Assembly (NCBI GenBank): GCA_028820695.1
Contig: JAPPIB010000049.1
Span: 1-64,000, forward strand
Direction of reading: 5' to 3'
DNA: 64,000 nt
DNA from: Acidiferrobacterales bacterium
GTDB taxonomy: Bacteria; Pseudomonadota; Gammaproteobacteria; Arenicellales; JAJDZL01
Both the position numbers and the translations under genes were made by a program. Position 1 is the stretch's first letter. Every line of letters starts with the position of its first letter. The notes beneath the pieces were generated by a model, which had not been told where the DNA came from, searched no databases, and saw only the letters and a list, made by a program, of their open reading frames with translations. Shown here piece by piece: positions 25,282 to 35,870 of the stretch.

Positions 25282-26556
25282 TCAATTCTTGTGCGTGCTC
25301 CAGTCAGCGGGCAGTTTCGGCGCGATTGGAATATTGCGCAATCTGACATATTCCGGCAACCCATTGGAGTATGGCGGATAGCTTTCTCCGGCAATCAGAG
25401 GGGACAGATAGTCCCGGGCACTCTGAGTGATTCCGAATCCGTCGTCTGAAATGAAATCGCGCGGCAACATCTTCTCCGTATTCGCTATATCGGCCAGATC
25501 CGCTTCAACAATGTCCCAGCGATAAGGTGCATCCGACAGCCGGCGAATTGCCGGCATCAGGCCTGATTTTCCGCTGGCGGCATATTCGACTGCAGCCTTG
25601 CCCACCGCATAAGCCTGATCGAAATCAGTCTTTGACGCGATGTGGCGCGCCGATCTTTGCAGGTAGTCTGCGACAGCGTAGTGGTACTTGAATCCAAGGT
25701 CATCCCTGACAATCTGTGCAACAACCTGTGCGGCACCACCCAACTGTGCATGACCGAACGCATCGCGGGTGCCCTGTTCAGCCAAAAATCTGCCATCCTC
25801 GTAACGAGCGCCTTCGGATACTACGATCGAGACGTATCCATGAGTCTGTACGCAGTGCTTGACCTTGTGAGTGAAACTGGCGCGATCGAACGGCACTTCC
25901 GGAAAAAGAATCACGATTGGTATATTGGTTTCAGAATCGGAGGCAAGTCCGCCGGCTGCGGCGATCCACCCCGCATGCCGTCCCATGACTTCGATGATGA
26001 AGACTTTGGTCGAGGTGCTGGCCATGGCGGCGACATCGAAGCTGGCCTCTCGGGTAGAAATGGCAATGTATTTGGCGACTGATCCGAATCCGGGACAGCA
26101 ATCGGTAACTGCCAGATCGTTATCAACAGTTTTGGGTATGTGATTGACCGTGACATCCCCGAGGCGTTTTTCCAGCTGGCGGGCAAGCTTCAGACAGGTA
26201 TCTGCCGAATCATTGCCGCCGTTATAGAGAAAATGGCGGATGTTGTATTGCTCGAACACATCGACAACCCGGTCAAATTCCCGATGCTGTCTTTCCGGAT
26301 CCTGAAGCTTGTAGCGACATGAACCGAATGCACCCGAGGGCGTGTGCTTGAGAGCGCGCAGGTTTCCCTCCGGCTCTTCAGTGACGTCGATCAGAGTTTC
26401 GTTCAGCACGCCGAGAATTCCGTCTTTTGCGGCGAAAACCCGACCGATTGCATCTGGATGCGCACGGGAGGTCTCTATGACAGCGGCCGCGGAAACGTTA
26501 ATGACGGAAGTCACTCCACCGGATTGAGCATACAAGAGATTTCCAGAAATTGACAT
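25282..26556 (-). CDS. pfp: Pyrophosphate-dependent 6-phosphofructokinase
   Basis: The enzyme phosphorylates fructose 6-phosphate with PPi, reversibly, in glycolysis/gluconeogenesis. The 424-residue protein has the phosphodonor site GGNDSADT near residue 113, where Asp after GGN is the mark of PPi rather than ATP use, the catalytic PKTVDND near 140 and VMGRHAGW near 193. Length suits the long group of PPi-PFKs. The proximity to hppA suggests a linked PPi economy. The gene is convergent with hppA across about 200 bases. Confidence 0.9.
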   Translation of the reverse strand: MSISGNLLYAQSGGVTSVINVSAAAVIETSRAHPDAIGRVFAAKDGILGVLNETLIDVTEEPEGNLRALKHTPSGAFGSCRYKLQDPERQHREFDRVVDVFEQYNIRHFLYNGGNDSADTCLKLARQLEKRLGDVTVNHIPKTVDNDLAVTDCCPGFGSVAKYIAISTREASFDVAAMASTSTKVFIIEVMGRHAGWIAAAGGLASDSETNIPIVILFPEVPFDRASFTHKVKHCVQTHGYVSIVVSEGARYEDGRFLAEQGTRDAFGHAQLGGAAQVVAQIVRDDLGFKYHYAVADYLQRSARHIASKTDFDQAYAVGKAAVEYAASGKSGLMPAIRRLSDAPYRWDIVEADLADIANTEKMLPRDFISDDGFGITQSARDYLSPLIAGESYPPYSNGLPEYVRLRNIPIAPKLPADWSTHKN

Positions 26557-26672
26557 CAGTTGGTCAGGTAGTGTGGATTGAAATCATTATCAAATTGCAC
26601 TGGTATTTTACGAACTGGCACAATGAGTTTCATGTTGTAAATTTTATAAAGAAGTGAATAATTCGGGTACGA

Positions 26673-27086
26673 TCAATCGAAAACTTCTCCCCGGGCTTTC
26701 TTCAGTAGATTTTCGATATCGGCAGGTGGCTTGACGCAGGGAATGCTCAGATAAGCCAAGATTTCGCCGAATTTACGGTACCCATTCGGAGCACTCAATT
26801 CGATCCAGAATATATTCGCGCAATTCAACTGATTCTTATTTTGCTGAGACAACTTGTCAGCAACAAAAATCTGAGAAAGTCTCGGATAAACAGAATCTTC
26901 GCTCTCTGGATTACCTTTACCCATCAACTTGACTTCGGCAACTTTATTGAAAAACTCTATTGCATATCGGAGAAATTCGGCATCAAGCAGATTGATAATG
27001 TCAACTCTATTCTCACCAGCTCGGAACAGTTTTCGGATAATTTCTCGAATTACTTTGTCAGATGGCTGAAAATTTAGCTTGAGCAA
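26673..27086 (-). CDS. Hypothetical protein, AT-rich orphan
   Basis: I do not recognise this 137-residue protein. It begins at TTG 27086; the frame is open a little further upstream but has no better start. Base composition is clearly more AT-rich than the neighbours, hinting at transfer. The segment FWIELSAPNGYRKFGEILAYLSIP near residue 92 looks like a structured core. A fragment of a restriction enzyme or other defence gene is possible but unproved. Confidence 0.5.
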   Translation of the reverse strand: MLKLNFQPSDKVIREIIRKLFRAGENRVDIINLLDAEFLRYAIEFFNKVAEVKLMGKGNPESEDSVYPRLSQIFVADKLSQQNKNQLNCANIFWIELSAPNGYRKFGEILAYLSIPCVKPPADIENLLKKARGEVFD

Positions 27087-27670
27087 TTGAGAGAGTACCT
27101 GTTGTTGAATAGCAGTACAGTTATGGCTATGTTATACGTTTGATTCGATAACATGCCATTCTACAACATACCAAATGGTGAACGAAAAGTTGTACGAGAC
27201 CGAGGGTATACGTCAAAGTCTTGGCATTTTTGAGATATAGCAGTTGGCATATTGTTTTGTCGGTCTTATCTGATGGTATATGCTGCCATAAGTCACGAGC
27301 CGCACAGGATTTTACCGGCCGGGTAGATTTCGAAGCGATTGAAGCGGCAGGCACCGCGGATCTAGACAAACAGACGGTCTGGGAACTGTCAAAGCTGATC
27401 TATGGCCAGGGTATCCTCATCGCCACGCAGTGGGCGGAGAACGCCAATGACATTCTCCCCCGGCTAACTTGGTTGAACCTGACGATTGTCATCGTACATA
27501 ATCGAGCACACTAAACGATCATGATTAGCGTCAATCACCCCGTATCATGAAAAGTATTTTTCAAGGCAATAGCGGTGGCGGGCGATGATTTTTGATGTAT
27601 GTTATTATGATTTCGATCCTACAATGGATCACGACACATCGGGTTATTGCGAATTGAGAGGGTATGGATC
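27087..27670. other. Stretch without a recognised gene upstream of adk
   Basis: A plus-strand frame (about 27,221-27,514) is open but its first half reads like random translation, and I match it to nothing. The last 150 bases are AT-rich and should hold the adk promoter. The adk ribosome site GAGAGGG lies at its end. Confidence 0.35.
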
Positions 27671-28336
27671 ATGAGATTGGTGTTTCTGGGACCTCCTGGC
27701 TCAGGGAAAGGCAGTCAGGCTAAGTTTGTGGTCGAACGATATGGCGTAGCGCATATCTCGACCGGTGATTTGCTTCGAGCGGCAGTCAAAGCGGGCACCG
27801 AACTCGGACTGAAGGCGTCCGAGTTAATGCAGAAAGGGAATCTTGTACCGGATGAACTTGTAACTGAACTGATTGCACAGCATTTGGATGCAGGTGATCT
27901 TTGGTCTAATTTCCTGCTGGATGGGTTCCCGCGCAGCATAAATCAGGCAGAGGGGCTGGCCGCGATGTTGGAGCAAAGGAATTCGCCCTTGACGATGGTG
28001 GTCCATCTGCATGTTGAGCACAGTGCGCTGGTCAAAAGACTGTCCGGGCGCAGAACCTGCATCAAGTGCGGGGAAATCTATAATGTTTATTTCAATCCAC
28101 CCAAGGTTGCAGGATTGTGTGACTGTGAACGTGCCGGCGAACTGATGCAACGCGATGACGATAACGAGAAATCAATCGTTAATCGTCTCTCGGTATACGA
28201 TGAGAACACAAAGCCATTGCTTGCCTACTATGAACAGTCGGGTTTGCTTCGAACAGTCGATGCGTCCGGCGAGCTGGCTGGTATAGCACAGCAGGTTGAG
28301 CAGGTGCTCGGGAACCAGCAGACAGGAAGTGTCTGA
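27671..28336 (+). CDS. adk: Adenylate kinase
   Basis: Adk interconverts AMP, ADP and ATP. The 221-residue protein has the P-loop GPPGSGKGSQ near residue 7, the AMP site motif STGDLLR near 31, DGFPRSINQAE near 84, and a LID domain with two cysteine pairs (CIKC and CDC, near 129 and 148) suited to structural zinc. That zinc LID is less common in gammaproteobacteria. I use ATG 27671, which follows a good ribosome site; a TTG eight codons upstream is less likely. hemB follows. Confidence 0.96.
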   Translation: MRLVFLGPPGSGKGSQAKFVVERYGVAHISTGDLLRAAVKAGTELGLKASELMQKGNLVPDELVTELIAQHLDAGDLWSNFLLDGFPRSINQAEGLAAMLEQRNSPLTMVVHLHVEHSALVKRLSGRRTCIKCGEIYNVYFNPPKVAGLCDCERAGELMQRDDDNEKSIVNRLSVYDENTKPLLAYYEQSGLLRTVDASGELAGIAQQVEQVLGNQQTGSV

Positions 28337-29371
<1,035 letters not shown>

Positions 29372-29385
29372 GAAGACGGACCTTT

Positions 29386-29766
29386 ATGCCGACGATCGTG
29401 GACGACTACTTCACACCCACCGAGATCAAGCTTCGCAAGCAGTCTCGGATTTTGGAAGTCAGTTTCAGGGACGGCAGCACTTACGAGTTGGGTTGCGAAT
29501 ACCTGCGAGTCTATTCGCCGTCAGCTGAAGTCCAAGGGCATGGTCCCGGACAGCAGGTTCTTCAATACGGCAAGGAGCAGGTCAATATCTGGGCAATCGA
29601 ACCTGTGGGGAACTACGCGGTTGTGCTGAAGTTCGATGACGGTCACGATACCGGGATCTATTCATGGGAACTCTTATACGAACTAGGTGCGAACAAGGAC
29701 AGATACTGGCAGTCATATCTGGATAGGTTGCAGGATGCCGGATATCAACGAAGAGAATCGACGTAA
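29386..29766 (+). CDS. DUF971 family protein
   Basis: The 126-residue product matches the DUF971 fold also found at the N-terminus of gamma-butyrobetaine hydroxylase: FTPTEIKLRKQSRILEVSF near residue 8, CEYLRVYSPSAEVQGHG near 37 and a C-terminal GIYSWELLYELG near 93. The role is unknown; it has been linked to Fe-S proteins. The gene begins 14 bases after hemB and overlaps ubiE by 32 bases, so the three are probably one transcript. Confidence 0.85.
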   Translation: MPTIVDDYFTPTEIKLRKQSRILEVSFRDGSTYELGCEYLRVYSPSAEVQGHGPGQQVLQYGKEQVNIWAIEPVGNYAVVLKFDDGHDTGIYSWELLYELGANKDRYWQSYLDRLQDAGYQRREST

Positions 29767-30523
29767 ATCGGACGGCGGCCGCACCGCAAAAACCGAGTTC
29801 GGATTTCGCCGGGTGATTGAGTCTGAAAAGGACTCGCTCGTGCACCAGGTCTTCAGCTCGGTTTCAAGTCGCTACGATCTGATGAACGACCTGATGTCGT
29901 TTGGCGCTCACAGGCTGTGGAAGCGTCTGGCGATTGCCTACGGTGGTATCCGACCAAACAGTTCTGTACTTGATGTGGCTGGCGGTACTGGAGACATCAG
30001 TCTCGCGGTAGCAAGGAAACTGGGAGCCGAAGGCCGTATCGTACTGACGGACATCAACGGCTCGATGCTGAAGCTGGGACAGGATCGAATGTTGGATCAT
30101 GGATTTGTCGGACGGCTTCAGTGTGTGCAGACCGACGCTGAGAATCTCGCCTTTGCAGACGACTGCTTCGACTGCGTGATCATCTCGTTCGGGCTGCGAA
30201 ATGTCACACGCATCGACGCCGCGCTGCGGTCCATGTACAGGGTCACTCGCATCGGTGGAAGAATGCTGATTTTGGAATTCTCAAAGCCCGTCATTCCATT
30301 GCTTGAAAGGTTATACGATCGGTATTCTTTCAGTGTGATTCCGAGGCTCGGCGAGGCAGTGGCAGGGGATCGTGCAAGTTACCAGTATCTGGTTGAGTCG
30401 ATTCGTCGACATCCGGATCAGGATACGCTTGCGTCGATGATTGTTTCGGCCGGGTTCGAGCGCGTTGAATATCATAACCTTACCGGTGGAATTGTCGCAC
30501 TTCATATCGGTTGGAAAGTTTGA
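29735..30523 (+). CDS. ubiE: Ubiquinone/menaquinone C-methyltransferase UbiE
   Basis: UbiE methylates the quinone ring with S-adenosylmethionine. The 262-residue protein has the SAM motif LDVAGGTGDIS near residue 70, and family signatures YDLMNDLMSFG near 47 and FGLRNVTRIDAALRSMYRV near 151. The start at ATG 29735 lies inside the end of the DUF971 gene. It is followed by ubiJ and ubiB as in Escherichia coli, which supports a ubiquinone function. Confidence 0.95.
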   Translation: MPDINEENRRKSDGGRTAKTEFGFRRVIESEKDSLVHQVFSSVSSRYDLMNDLMSFGAHRLWKRLAIAYGGIRPNSSVLDVAGGTGDISLAVARKLGAEGRIVLTDINGSMLKLGQDRMLDHGFVGRLQCVQTDAENLAFADDCFDCVIISFGLRNVTRIDAALRSMYRVTRIGGRMLILEFSKPVIPLLERLYDRYSFSVIPRLGEAVAGDRASYQYLVESIRRHPDQDTLASMIVSAGFERVEYHNLTGGIVALHIGWKV

Positions 30524-30533
30524 GTTGATACGA

Positions 30534-31163
30534 GTGTCGAATCCATACACAAACTATATTGTCACCTCATTTTCGGATCGCTTGCTGGTCGCGATCGGCG
30601 AAGCCGCCCAATCCGATGAAGGCGTTCGAAGTCTGCTGCAAGAGCTGGACAATCGGATAATAAACTTGAGGTTCACCGACCTGAATCAGCAGATCGGCCT
30701 CAAGTTTTCAGATGCCGAAGTGTTCGAATGCGATGTGCCGGATGAGGAGGCAGATCTGGTCGTCCAAGGAACCTTGTTCGCTATCATCAAGGCGGTGTTT
30801 TCCGAGAATCGCAACCCCGCGAGACTTCAGAATGTGAAAGTCACAGGTGATTTGGGACTGGCGCAGCGTCTGTATCAGGTATTCGACCGGGCGGAATTTG
30901 ACTTCGAAGAGATACTGGCGCAAAAAACCGGCGACATTCCGGCGCGACAGATCGGTAATCTGCTGCGCTGGGGCAGTCGGAATCTCAGGGGGGAAGACTC
31001 CACACTGGCAACTTCGATTCGAGAGACATTGATTGATCGCAAACAGCTATTGCCAACGCGGTCCAGGGTGGAGAAGTTCATGAGTGATGTGGACGGCCTG
31101 CAGGCGGATCTCGATCGGCTGGAGAAACGTACCGACCGCCTCAACAGACGTACCGGAAAATGA
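30534..31163 (+). CDS. ubiJ: UbiJ, SCP2-domain ubiquinone biosynthesis accessory factor
   Basis: UbiJ supports the aerobic Ubi enzyme complex and binds lipid intermediates through an SCP2 domain. The 209-residue protein has the SCP2-like N-terminal half (about residues 15-115) and a helical C-terminal half ending in a short coiled coil (LQADLDRLEKRTDRLNRR). I place the start at GTG 30534, ten bases after the ubiE stop. Its stop overlaps the ubiB start by four bases. Confidence 0.85.
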   Translation: MSNPYTNYIVTSFSDRLLVAIGEAAQSDEGVRSLLQELDNRIINLRFTDLNQQIGLKFSDAEVFECDVPDEEADLVVQGTLFAIIKAVFSENRNPARLQNVKVTGDLGLAQRLYQVFDRAEFDFEEILAQKTGDIPARQIGNLLRWGSRNLRGEDSTLATSIRETLIDRKQLLPTRSRVEKFMSDVDGLQADLDRLEKRTDRLNRRTGK

Positions 31164-32779
31164 TCACAGTCACACATCTTAAACGACTGCGGGAGATCAT
31201 CCAGATCATTCGAAAGTATGGTCTGGACGAACCGCTCACCCGTCATCAGGGAATTCCATTGCTTGCGGGTGTCTTGAATATCGTCGGTGGCAAGCCGGCT
31301 TTTGATGATCAGCAACCCTATGGTGCCAGACTGCGCGAGGCCTTACAGGAACTGGGGCCGATATTTGTCAAGTTCGGCCAGATCATGTCCACCCGTCCCG
31401 ATCTTTTCCCCGAAGACGTGATCGGAGACCTGAACGTTCTGCAGGACCAGGTCTCGCCATTCAGTGGCGTACTGGCGCGGAATATTGTTGAGCAGACCCT
31501 GAATTCTCCGATTGATGCGGTATTCAGTTCGTTTGATGAGATTCCGATCGCTTCGGCTTCGGTCGCGCAGGCTCACAATGCAGTTCTTCGAAGTGGTGAG
31601 GATGTTGTGGTGAAAGTACTTCGCCCGGGCATTCGCGATCAGGTCAACCTTGATATTCAGGTCATGTACTCCCTGGCCCGGCTGTTCAATCTGTTTCGAC
31701 CGAACGCGGACAACTACCGTCCTCGGGACTTGGTGGGATATTTCGAAAACGTCATGTTGAACAGTCTTGATCTCACCGTCGAGGCGTCCAACGCCAATCG
31801 CTTTCGCAATCGCTTTGAGGACGATGACTTCATCTATGTTCCCCAGGTGCATTGGAAATACACGCGCTCGGATGTGATGGTGCTGGAGCGGGTTGGTGGA
31901 TTGTCGGTTCGGGATGTTGAGGAATTGCACAGTGCCGGGATCGATCTGCAGCTGTTTTCGGAGAATCTGGTCAGGACATTTTTCGTCCAGGCATTTCATG
32001 ATCGATTCTTTCATGGTGATCTTCACCCGGGCAATATGTTCGTGTCCGAGCTCGGCCAGTTACGCATGGTGGATTTTGGAATCATGGGAATCCTGTCGGA
32101 AATTGACTGCAAGTACCTGGTTGAGAACATACTGGCTATTCTTCGACAGGATTATCAGCGGGTGGTGGACCTGCATATCCGCTCCGGCTGGGCACCATCG
32201 GATATTTCAGCACAGGATTTTGAGATCTGTATCCGGTCAGTTTGCGAGCAATATGTGAACCAACCGGTTGGTGAGATTTCGTCGGGTCGGCTGATGGGTC
32301 GGCTGTTCCGGGTATTCCGGGAGTTCGGAATCGTTGTCCAGCCTCAACTGCTGCTGTTTCAGAAGACGTATCTCAATCTTGAGGGATTGGTGAAGACATT
32401 GTGCCCGGAGCTGGACATTGGTGCGACCGCGCGGCCGATCCTCGAAGACTGGGCCCGCAAACAGACGAGTATCTCGAATCTGAGCGAGAAGATCAGAACC
32501 GAGACACCCTATTTGCTGTCGATCGCGCCTGAGATTCCGCGCCTTGCCCACATGGTGCTTTCGTATATCAATGAAAACCAGATGCGGGGGCGGGCAATGG
32601 GTTCGGTTCAGGGACCGAGTGGAATCAGCAGCGAACTTTTCTTTACCTTACTCGGCAGCGCCTTGCTGATTGCGGCAGTGGTTGATTGGAGCAACGATGG
32701 ATTCGGATTCCTGACGCTGATCCTGGGCGGCGCGGCTGCAATCTGTTTGCGTACCGCATGGCCGAACAGGCGCAAGTGA
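31160..32779 (+). CDS. ubiB: UbiB, ABC1/ADCK-family atypical kinase for ubiquinone synthesis
   Basis: The 539-residue protein has the UbiB hallmarks: the KxGQ motif in FVKFGQIMSTRPDLFP near residue 73, an alanine-rich loop ASVAQAH near 131, HGDLHPGN near 286 and DFGIMG near 305. Two hydrophobic segments at the C-terminus (about 497-515 and 518-532) anchor it in the inner membrane. It completes the ubiE-ubiJ-ubiB order. It ends two bases from a convergent metal-ATPase gene. Confidence 0.95.
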   Translation: MITVTHLKRLREIIQIIRKYGLDEPLTRHQGIPLLAGVLNIVGGKPAFDDQQPYGARLREALQELGPIFVKFGQIMSTRPDLFPEDVIGDLNVLQDQVSPFSGVLARNIVEQTLNSPIDAVFSSFDEIPIASASVAQAHNAVLRSGEDVVVKVLRPGIRDQVNLDIQVMYSLARLFNLFRPNADNYRPRDLVGYFENVMLNSLDLTVEASNANRFRNRFEDDDFIYVPQVHWKYTRSDVMVLERVGGLSVRDVEELHSAGIDLQLFSENLVRTFFVQAFHDRFFHGDLHPGNMFVSELGQLRMVDFGIMGILSEIDCKYLVENILAILRQDYQRVVDLHIRSGWAPSDISAQDFEICIRSVCEQYVNQPVGEISSGRLMGRLFRVFREFGIVVQPQLLLFQKTYLNLEGLVKTLCPELDIGATARPILEDWARKQTSISNLSEKIRTETPYLLSIAPEIPRLAHMVLSYINENQMRGRAMGSVQGPSGISSELFFTLLGSALLIAAVVDWSNDGFGFLTLILGGAAAICLRTAWPNRRK

Positions 32780-32781
32780 TT

Positions 32782-35097
32782 CTATGGATTGCGGTTGCGC
32801 AGCCTGAGTGCGTTGGCGATCACCGAAACTGACGACAGGCTCATTGCCGCGGCGGCAATGACCGGCGAGAGCAGCCATCCGAAAAACGGAAAGAATACCC
32901 CGGCGGCAACGGGAACGCTGACAACGTTATAGGCAAAGGCAAAGAAAAGGTTTTGTCTGATATTGGCCATTGTCTTGCGCGCCAGCGAATGCGCCCGGAC
33001 GATGCACTGCAGGTCGCCGTTGGGGATGGTGATGCCGGCACATTCCAGTGACACATCTGCACCGCCACCCATTGCGATACCGACATCCGCCTGTGCCAGT
33101 GCAGGGGCATCGTTGATTCCATCACCAGCCATCGCAATCTTGGCGCCATCGCGTTGCAGCTTCTTGACCAGCCCGAGTTTATTTTCCGGCAGAAGTTCAG
33201 CGTGTACGGTATCGATTCCACACTGTGCGGCTACCGCCTTCGCAGTCGCCTGACTGTCGCCGGTTGCCATGATGACTTCGATGCCGCTGGATTGAAGTGC
33301 CTGCACCGCGGCCGCGCTGGTAGGTTTCACAGGATCGGAAACTTCGAGCACGCCCGCGCAGGTGTTGTTGACGGCAAGATGGACTACCGTATTTGCACTG
33401 GCCGAGGCTTCTTTATGAATCCCCGGGTCCTCGTTTTTGATGCCGCGGTCCTGAAGAAAACGCAGGTTTCCGATCAGGATCCGATGATCGTCCACAGTGC
33501 CCTCGATTCCCATCCCGGGTGTCGCCTCAAAATCAACCACCACCCGGGGCTTGATGCCTCTTTCCTCAGCACATCTGACAATTGCTTCCGACAACGGATG
33601 CTCGCTTGACCGGGCCAGCGCCGCGACGCAAGACAGCACATCCACATCAAGTCCATCCAATGTCCTGACCTGGTTTACAACAGGCCTCCCTTCTGTCAGC
33701 GTCCCGGTCTTGTCGACGACCAGGGTCTGTATTTTCGGCAGAATTTCCAGCGCTTCGGCCTCCTTGACAAGAACACCATGCCTGACCGCCTGTCCCACCG
33801 CCACCATGACCGACATCGGTGTCGCCAGTCCAAGCGCGCAGGGACATGCAATAATCATGACCGAGACGAAAGCGATCAGGGCGAATGTGAATTTTGGCTC
33901 CGGTCCGATCAGGTTCCAAACCGCAAATGAGATCAAGGCAATCGCGATCACAATGGGAACAAACCAGCCGGCTACGGTATCAGCCAGCCTTTGGATCGGT
34001 GCCTGACTTCTTTGGGCCTTGCCAACCATTTGCACGATCTGTGACAGCGTACTGTCGCTGCGGGACCGTGCCACCTTCATCACAAACGAACCGGTACCGT
34101 TGAGCGTCCCGGCACGAACCGCATCGCCGACTGCTTTCTCTACAGGAATCGACTCGCCGGTGATTAATGACTCGTCGATGCCTGAGAATCCGCTGTGTAT
34201 GACACCATCGAGCGGAATGCTGTCACCCGGGCGAATCTGCAGAAGGTCGTCAACCATGACCGTGTCAAGTTCGACCTCTTCGGTTTCACCATTCTCCTTC
34301 AGCCTGCTGGCCGTGGGCGGCATCAGACGCATCAATGCCCTGATCGCCCCAGCGGTTTTCTCGCGTCCTTTCAATTCCAGGATCTGACCGATCAGCACGA
34401 GCACGATAATCGCCGAAGCGACCTCGAAATACACGCCCAATTGCAATGTTTCCGCACCGACCAACGGCGAGAACACGGTGGGAAAAAGCACAAAGCAGAC
34501 GCTTGCGATGTAGGCGACTGCCGTACCCAAAGAGATCAGGGTGAACATATTCAGTGAACGGTTGACGATCGAAGCCCAGCCGCGCTTGAAAAAAGGCATC
34601 CCGCAAAAAAGAACAACAGGCGTCGATAAGATCATTTGAAGCCAGTTTGATGTCTGGACCGAGATGAAGTCGTGAACTGGTATGCCGAGGTGCGGGCCCA
34701 TGGCAATGACGATTACCGGCACGACGAACAACAAGCCTACCCGGAGTCTTGTGGTGAAGTCTACAAGCTCGGGATTCGGGCCGTCGTCGACCAGGGGTAC
34801 ATCCATAGGCTCGAGTGACATGCCGCAACTCGGGCAGTCGCCGGGGCCGACCTGAACGACTTCGGGGTGCATGGGACATGTGAACTTTGTACCCGGCGCA
34901 GTGTTGTCATGCTCGGCTCCGACCCCCTTGCCGAGACGGTCTCGATCCAGATACTTGGACGGATTTGAGGAGAATTTCGTCAGACAGCCGTTACAGCAAA
35001 ACCAGTAGACGTGGCCTTCATGCTCAAAGCTGTGACTGGAACTCTCCGGATCGACCGACATGCCACAAACCGGATCCCTTGTAGTGTCAACTTTCAC
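32782..35097 (-). CDS. copA: Copper-type P1B ATPase with N-terminal YHS and heavy-metal-binding domains
   Basis: This 771-residue pump exports monovalent copper using ATP. In order it shows a YHS domain (DPVCGMSV at residue 8, then WFCCNGC), a heavy-metal-binding domain (FTCPMHPEV near 73, CPSCGM near 90), eight membrane helices, the TGES loop near 317, the channel CPCALG near 424, the phosphorylation site DKTGTLTEG near 467, SEHPLSEAI near 502 and GDGINDAPAL near 675. The helix 7-8 residues (AYNVVSVP, MSLSSVSV) fit Cu+ specificity. The usual CxxC HMA domain is absent, as is typical for this YHS subgroup. Confidence 0.93.
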   Translation of the reverse strand: MKVDTTRDPVCGMSVDPESSSHSFEHEGHVYWFCCNGCLTKFSSNPSKYLDRDRLGKGVGAEHDNTAPGTKFTCPMHPEVVQVGPGDCPSCGMSLEPMDVPLVDDGPNPELVDFTTRLRVGLLFVVPVIVIAMGPHLGIPVHDFISVQTSNWLQMILSTPVVLFCGMPFFKRGWASIVNRSLNMFTLISLGTAVAYIASVCFVLFPTVFSPLVGAETLQLGVYFEVASAIIVLVLIGQILELKGREKTAGAIRALMRLMPPTASRLKENGETEEVELDTVMVDDLLQIRPGDSIPLDGVIHSGFSGIDESLITGESIPVEKAVGDAVRAGTLNGTGSFVMKVARSRSDSTLSQIVQMVGKAQRSQAPIQRLADTVAGWFVPIVIAIALISFAVWNLIGPEPKFTFALIAFVSVMIIACPCALGLATPMSVMVAVGQAVRHGVLVKEAEALEILPKIQTLVVDKTGTLTEGRPVVNQVRTLDGLDVDVLSCVAALARSSEHPLSEAIVRCAEERGIKPRVVVDFEATPGMGIEGTVDDHRILIGNLRFLQDRGIKNEDPGIHKEASASANTVVHLAVNNTCAGVLEVSDPVKPTSAAAVQALQSSGIEVIMATGDSQATAKAVAAQCGIDTVHAELLPENKLGLVKKLQRDGAKIAMAGDGINDAPALAQADVGIAMGGGADVSLECAGITIPNGDLQCIVRAHSLARKTMANIRQNLFFAFAYNVVSVPVAAGVFFPFFGWLLSPVIAAAAMSLSSVSVIANALRLRNRNP

Positions 35098-35293
35098 TGA
35101 TTAGCTGATCAACTCATGCGTGGTATCTGACTGCGATTGAATGATAGCACAGCCACCGCGGAAGAACCTGAACCCCGAGCCCGTATGCCAGGTGTGTGCC
35201 GTGCCACTTGACGCACATGGGCGTCCGCAAGGGCTTGACGACTTGCAGCGGACACGAACCCGCCTCTTTTCGTTTGGGAATTATTTGCCGAAC

Positions 35294-35326
35294 TTGACAA
35301 ACAGCAATAAACCAAGTAAATTGGTT
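35294..35326 (+). promoter_or_regulatory. Promoter with overlapping operator dyad for the Rrf2-SUF operon
   Basis: TTGACA (35294-35299) and TAAATT (35317-35322) are 17 bases apart, a good sigma70 pair. A dyad AACCAA-N5-TTGGTT (35310-35326) covers the -10 box. A repressor bound there would block polymerase, which suits autoregulation by the IscR-like protein encoded 31 bases downstream. This is inference from position. Confidence 0.5.
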
Positions 35327-35356
35327 GGTAATTAATTTGCTGATCGGATTGTCTCG

Positions 35357-35836
35357 ATGAAACTGACCACCAAAGGCCGCTACGCGGTGACCGCCATGAT
35401 GGATCTGGCGTTACACCAGCCCGACCAGGACAGGGTATCGCTTAAGAGTATTGCTGAACACCAGGAAATTTCGATTGCATATCTCGAACAGTTGTTCGCG
35501 GGACTGAAAGCCAAGGGTCTTGTGAGTGGCGTACGGGGTCCCGGAGGCGGTTATCGGTTGACGAAACCGGCAGATGAGATTTCAATCTATGAGATAATCA
35601 GCGCCGTTGACGAATCGGTTGATGTAACCCGCTGTCACGGGCGGGAGGATTGCCAGGATGGAGAGATCTGTCTGACGCACGAGTTGTGGACTGAACTCAG
35701 TTCCCAGATTTCCGGCTTTCTTGATCAGCTGAAACTCGGCGAGATCATTCAGTCACAACGCGTTCGCGAAGTCTCAAGGCGACAATCGGCGCGATGCGAG
35801 TCGCTGCGGCACACCCAGCAAGTCGTCTTCAATTGA
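35357..35836 (+). CDS. iscR: Rrf2-family iron-sulfur regulator, IscR-like
   Basis: The 159-residue protein is an Rrf2 winged-helix regulator beginning [20 protein letters not shown] with the recognition region [18 protein letters not shown] near 39. Three cysteines in [13 protein letters not shown] (near 96-108) should bind a [2Fe-2S] cluster that reports cellular Fe-S status. It heads the SUF operon, so it probably represses sufBCDS when clusters are plentiful. It could equally be named sufR; the cysteine spacing resembles IscR. Confidence 0.9.
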   Translation: MKLTTKGRYAVTAMMDLALHQPDQDRVSLKSIAEHQEISIAYLEQLFAGLKAKGLVSGVRGPGGGYRLTKPADEISIYEIISAVDESVDVTRCHGREDCQDGEICLTHELWTELSSQISGFLDQLKLGEIIQSQRVREVSRRQSARCESLRHTQQVVFN

Positions 35837-35870
35837 AACATGTAACAAACCAGATACCAGGGATCAAATC

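Noticed and set aside
27221-27514. A 97-codon plus-strand frame upstream of adk
   Set aside because: The first half reads like random translation and no family is recognised; it could be a decayed gene but evidence is lacking.
35141-35335. A 64-codon plus-strand frame upstream of the Rrf2 regulator gene
   Set aside because: It runs through the promoter and operator of the SUF operon and has no recognised domain.
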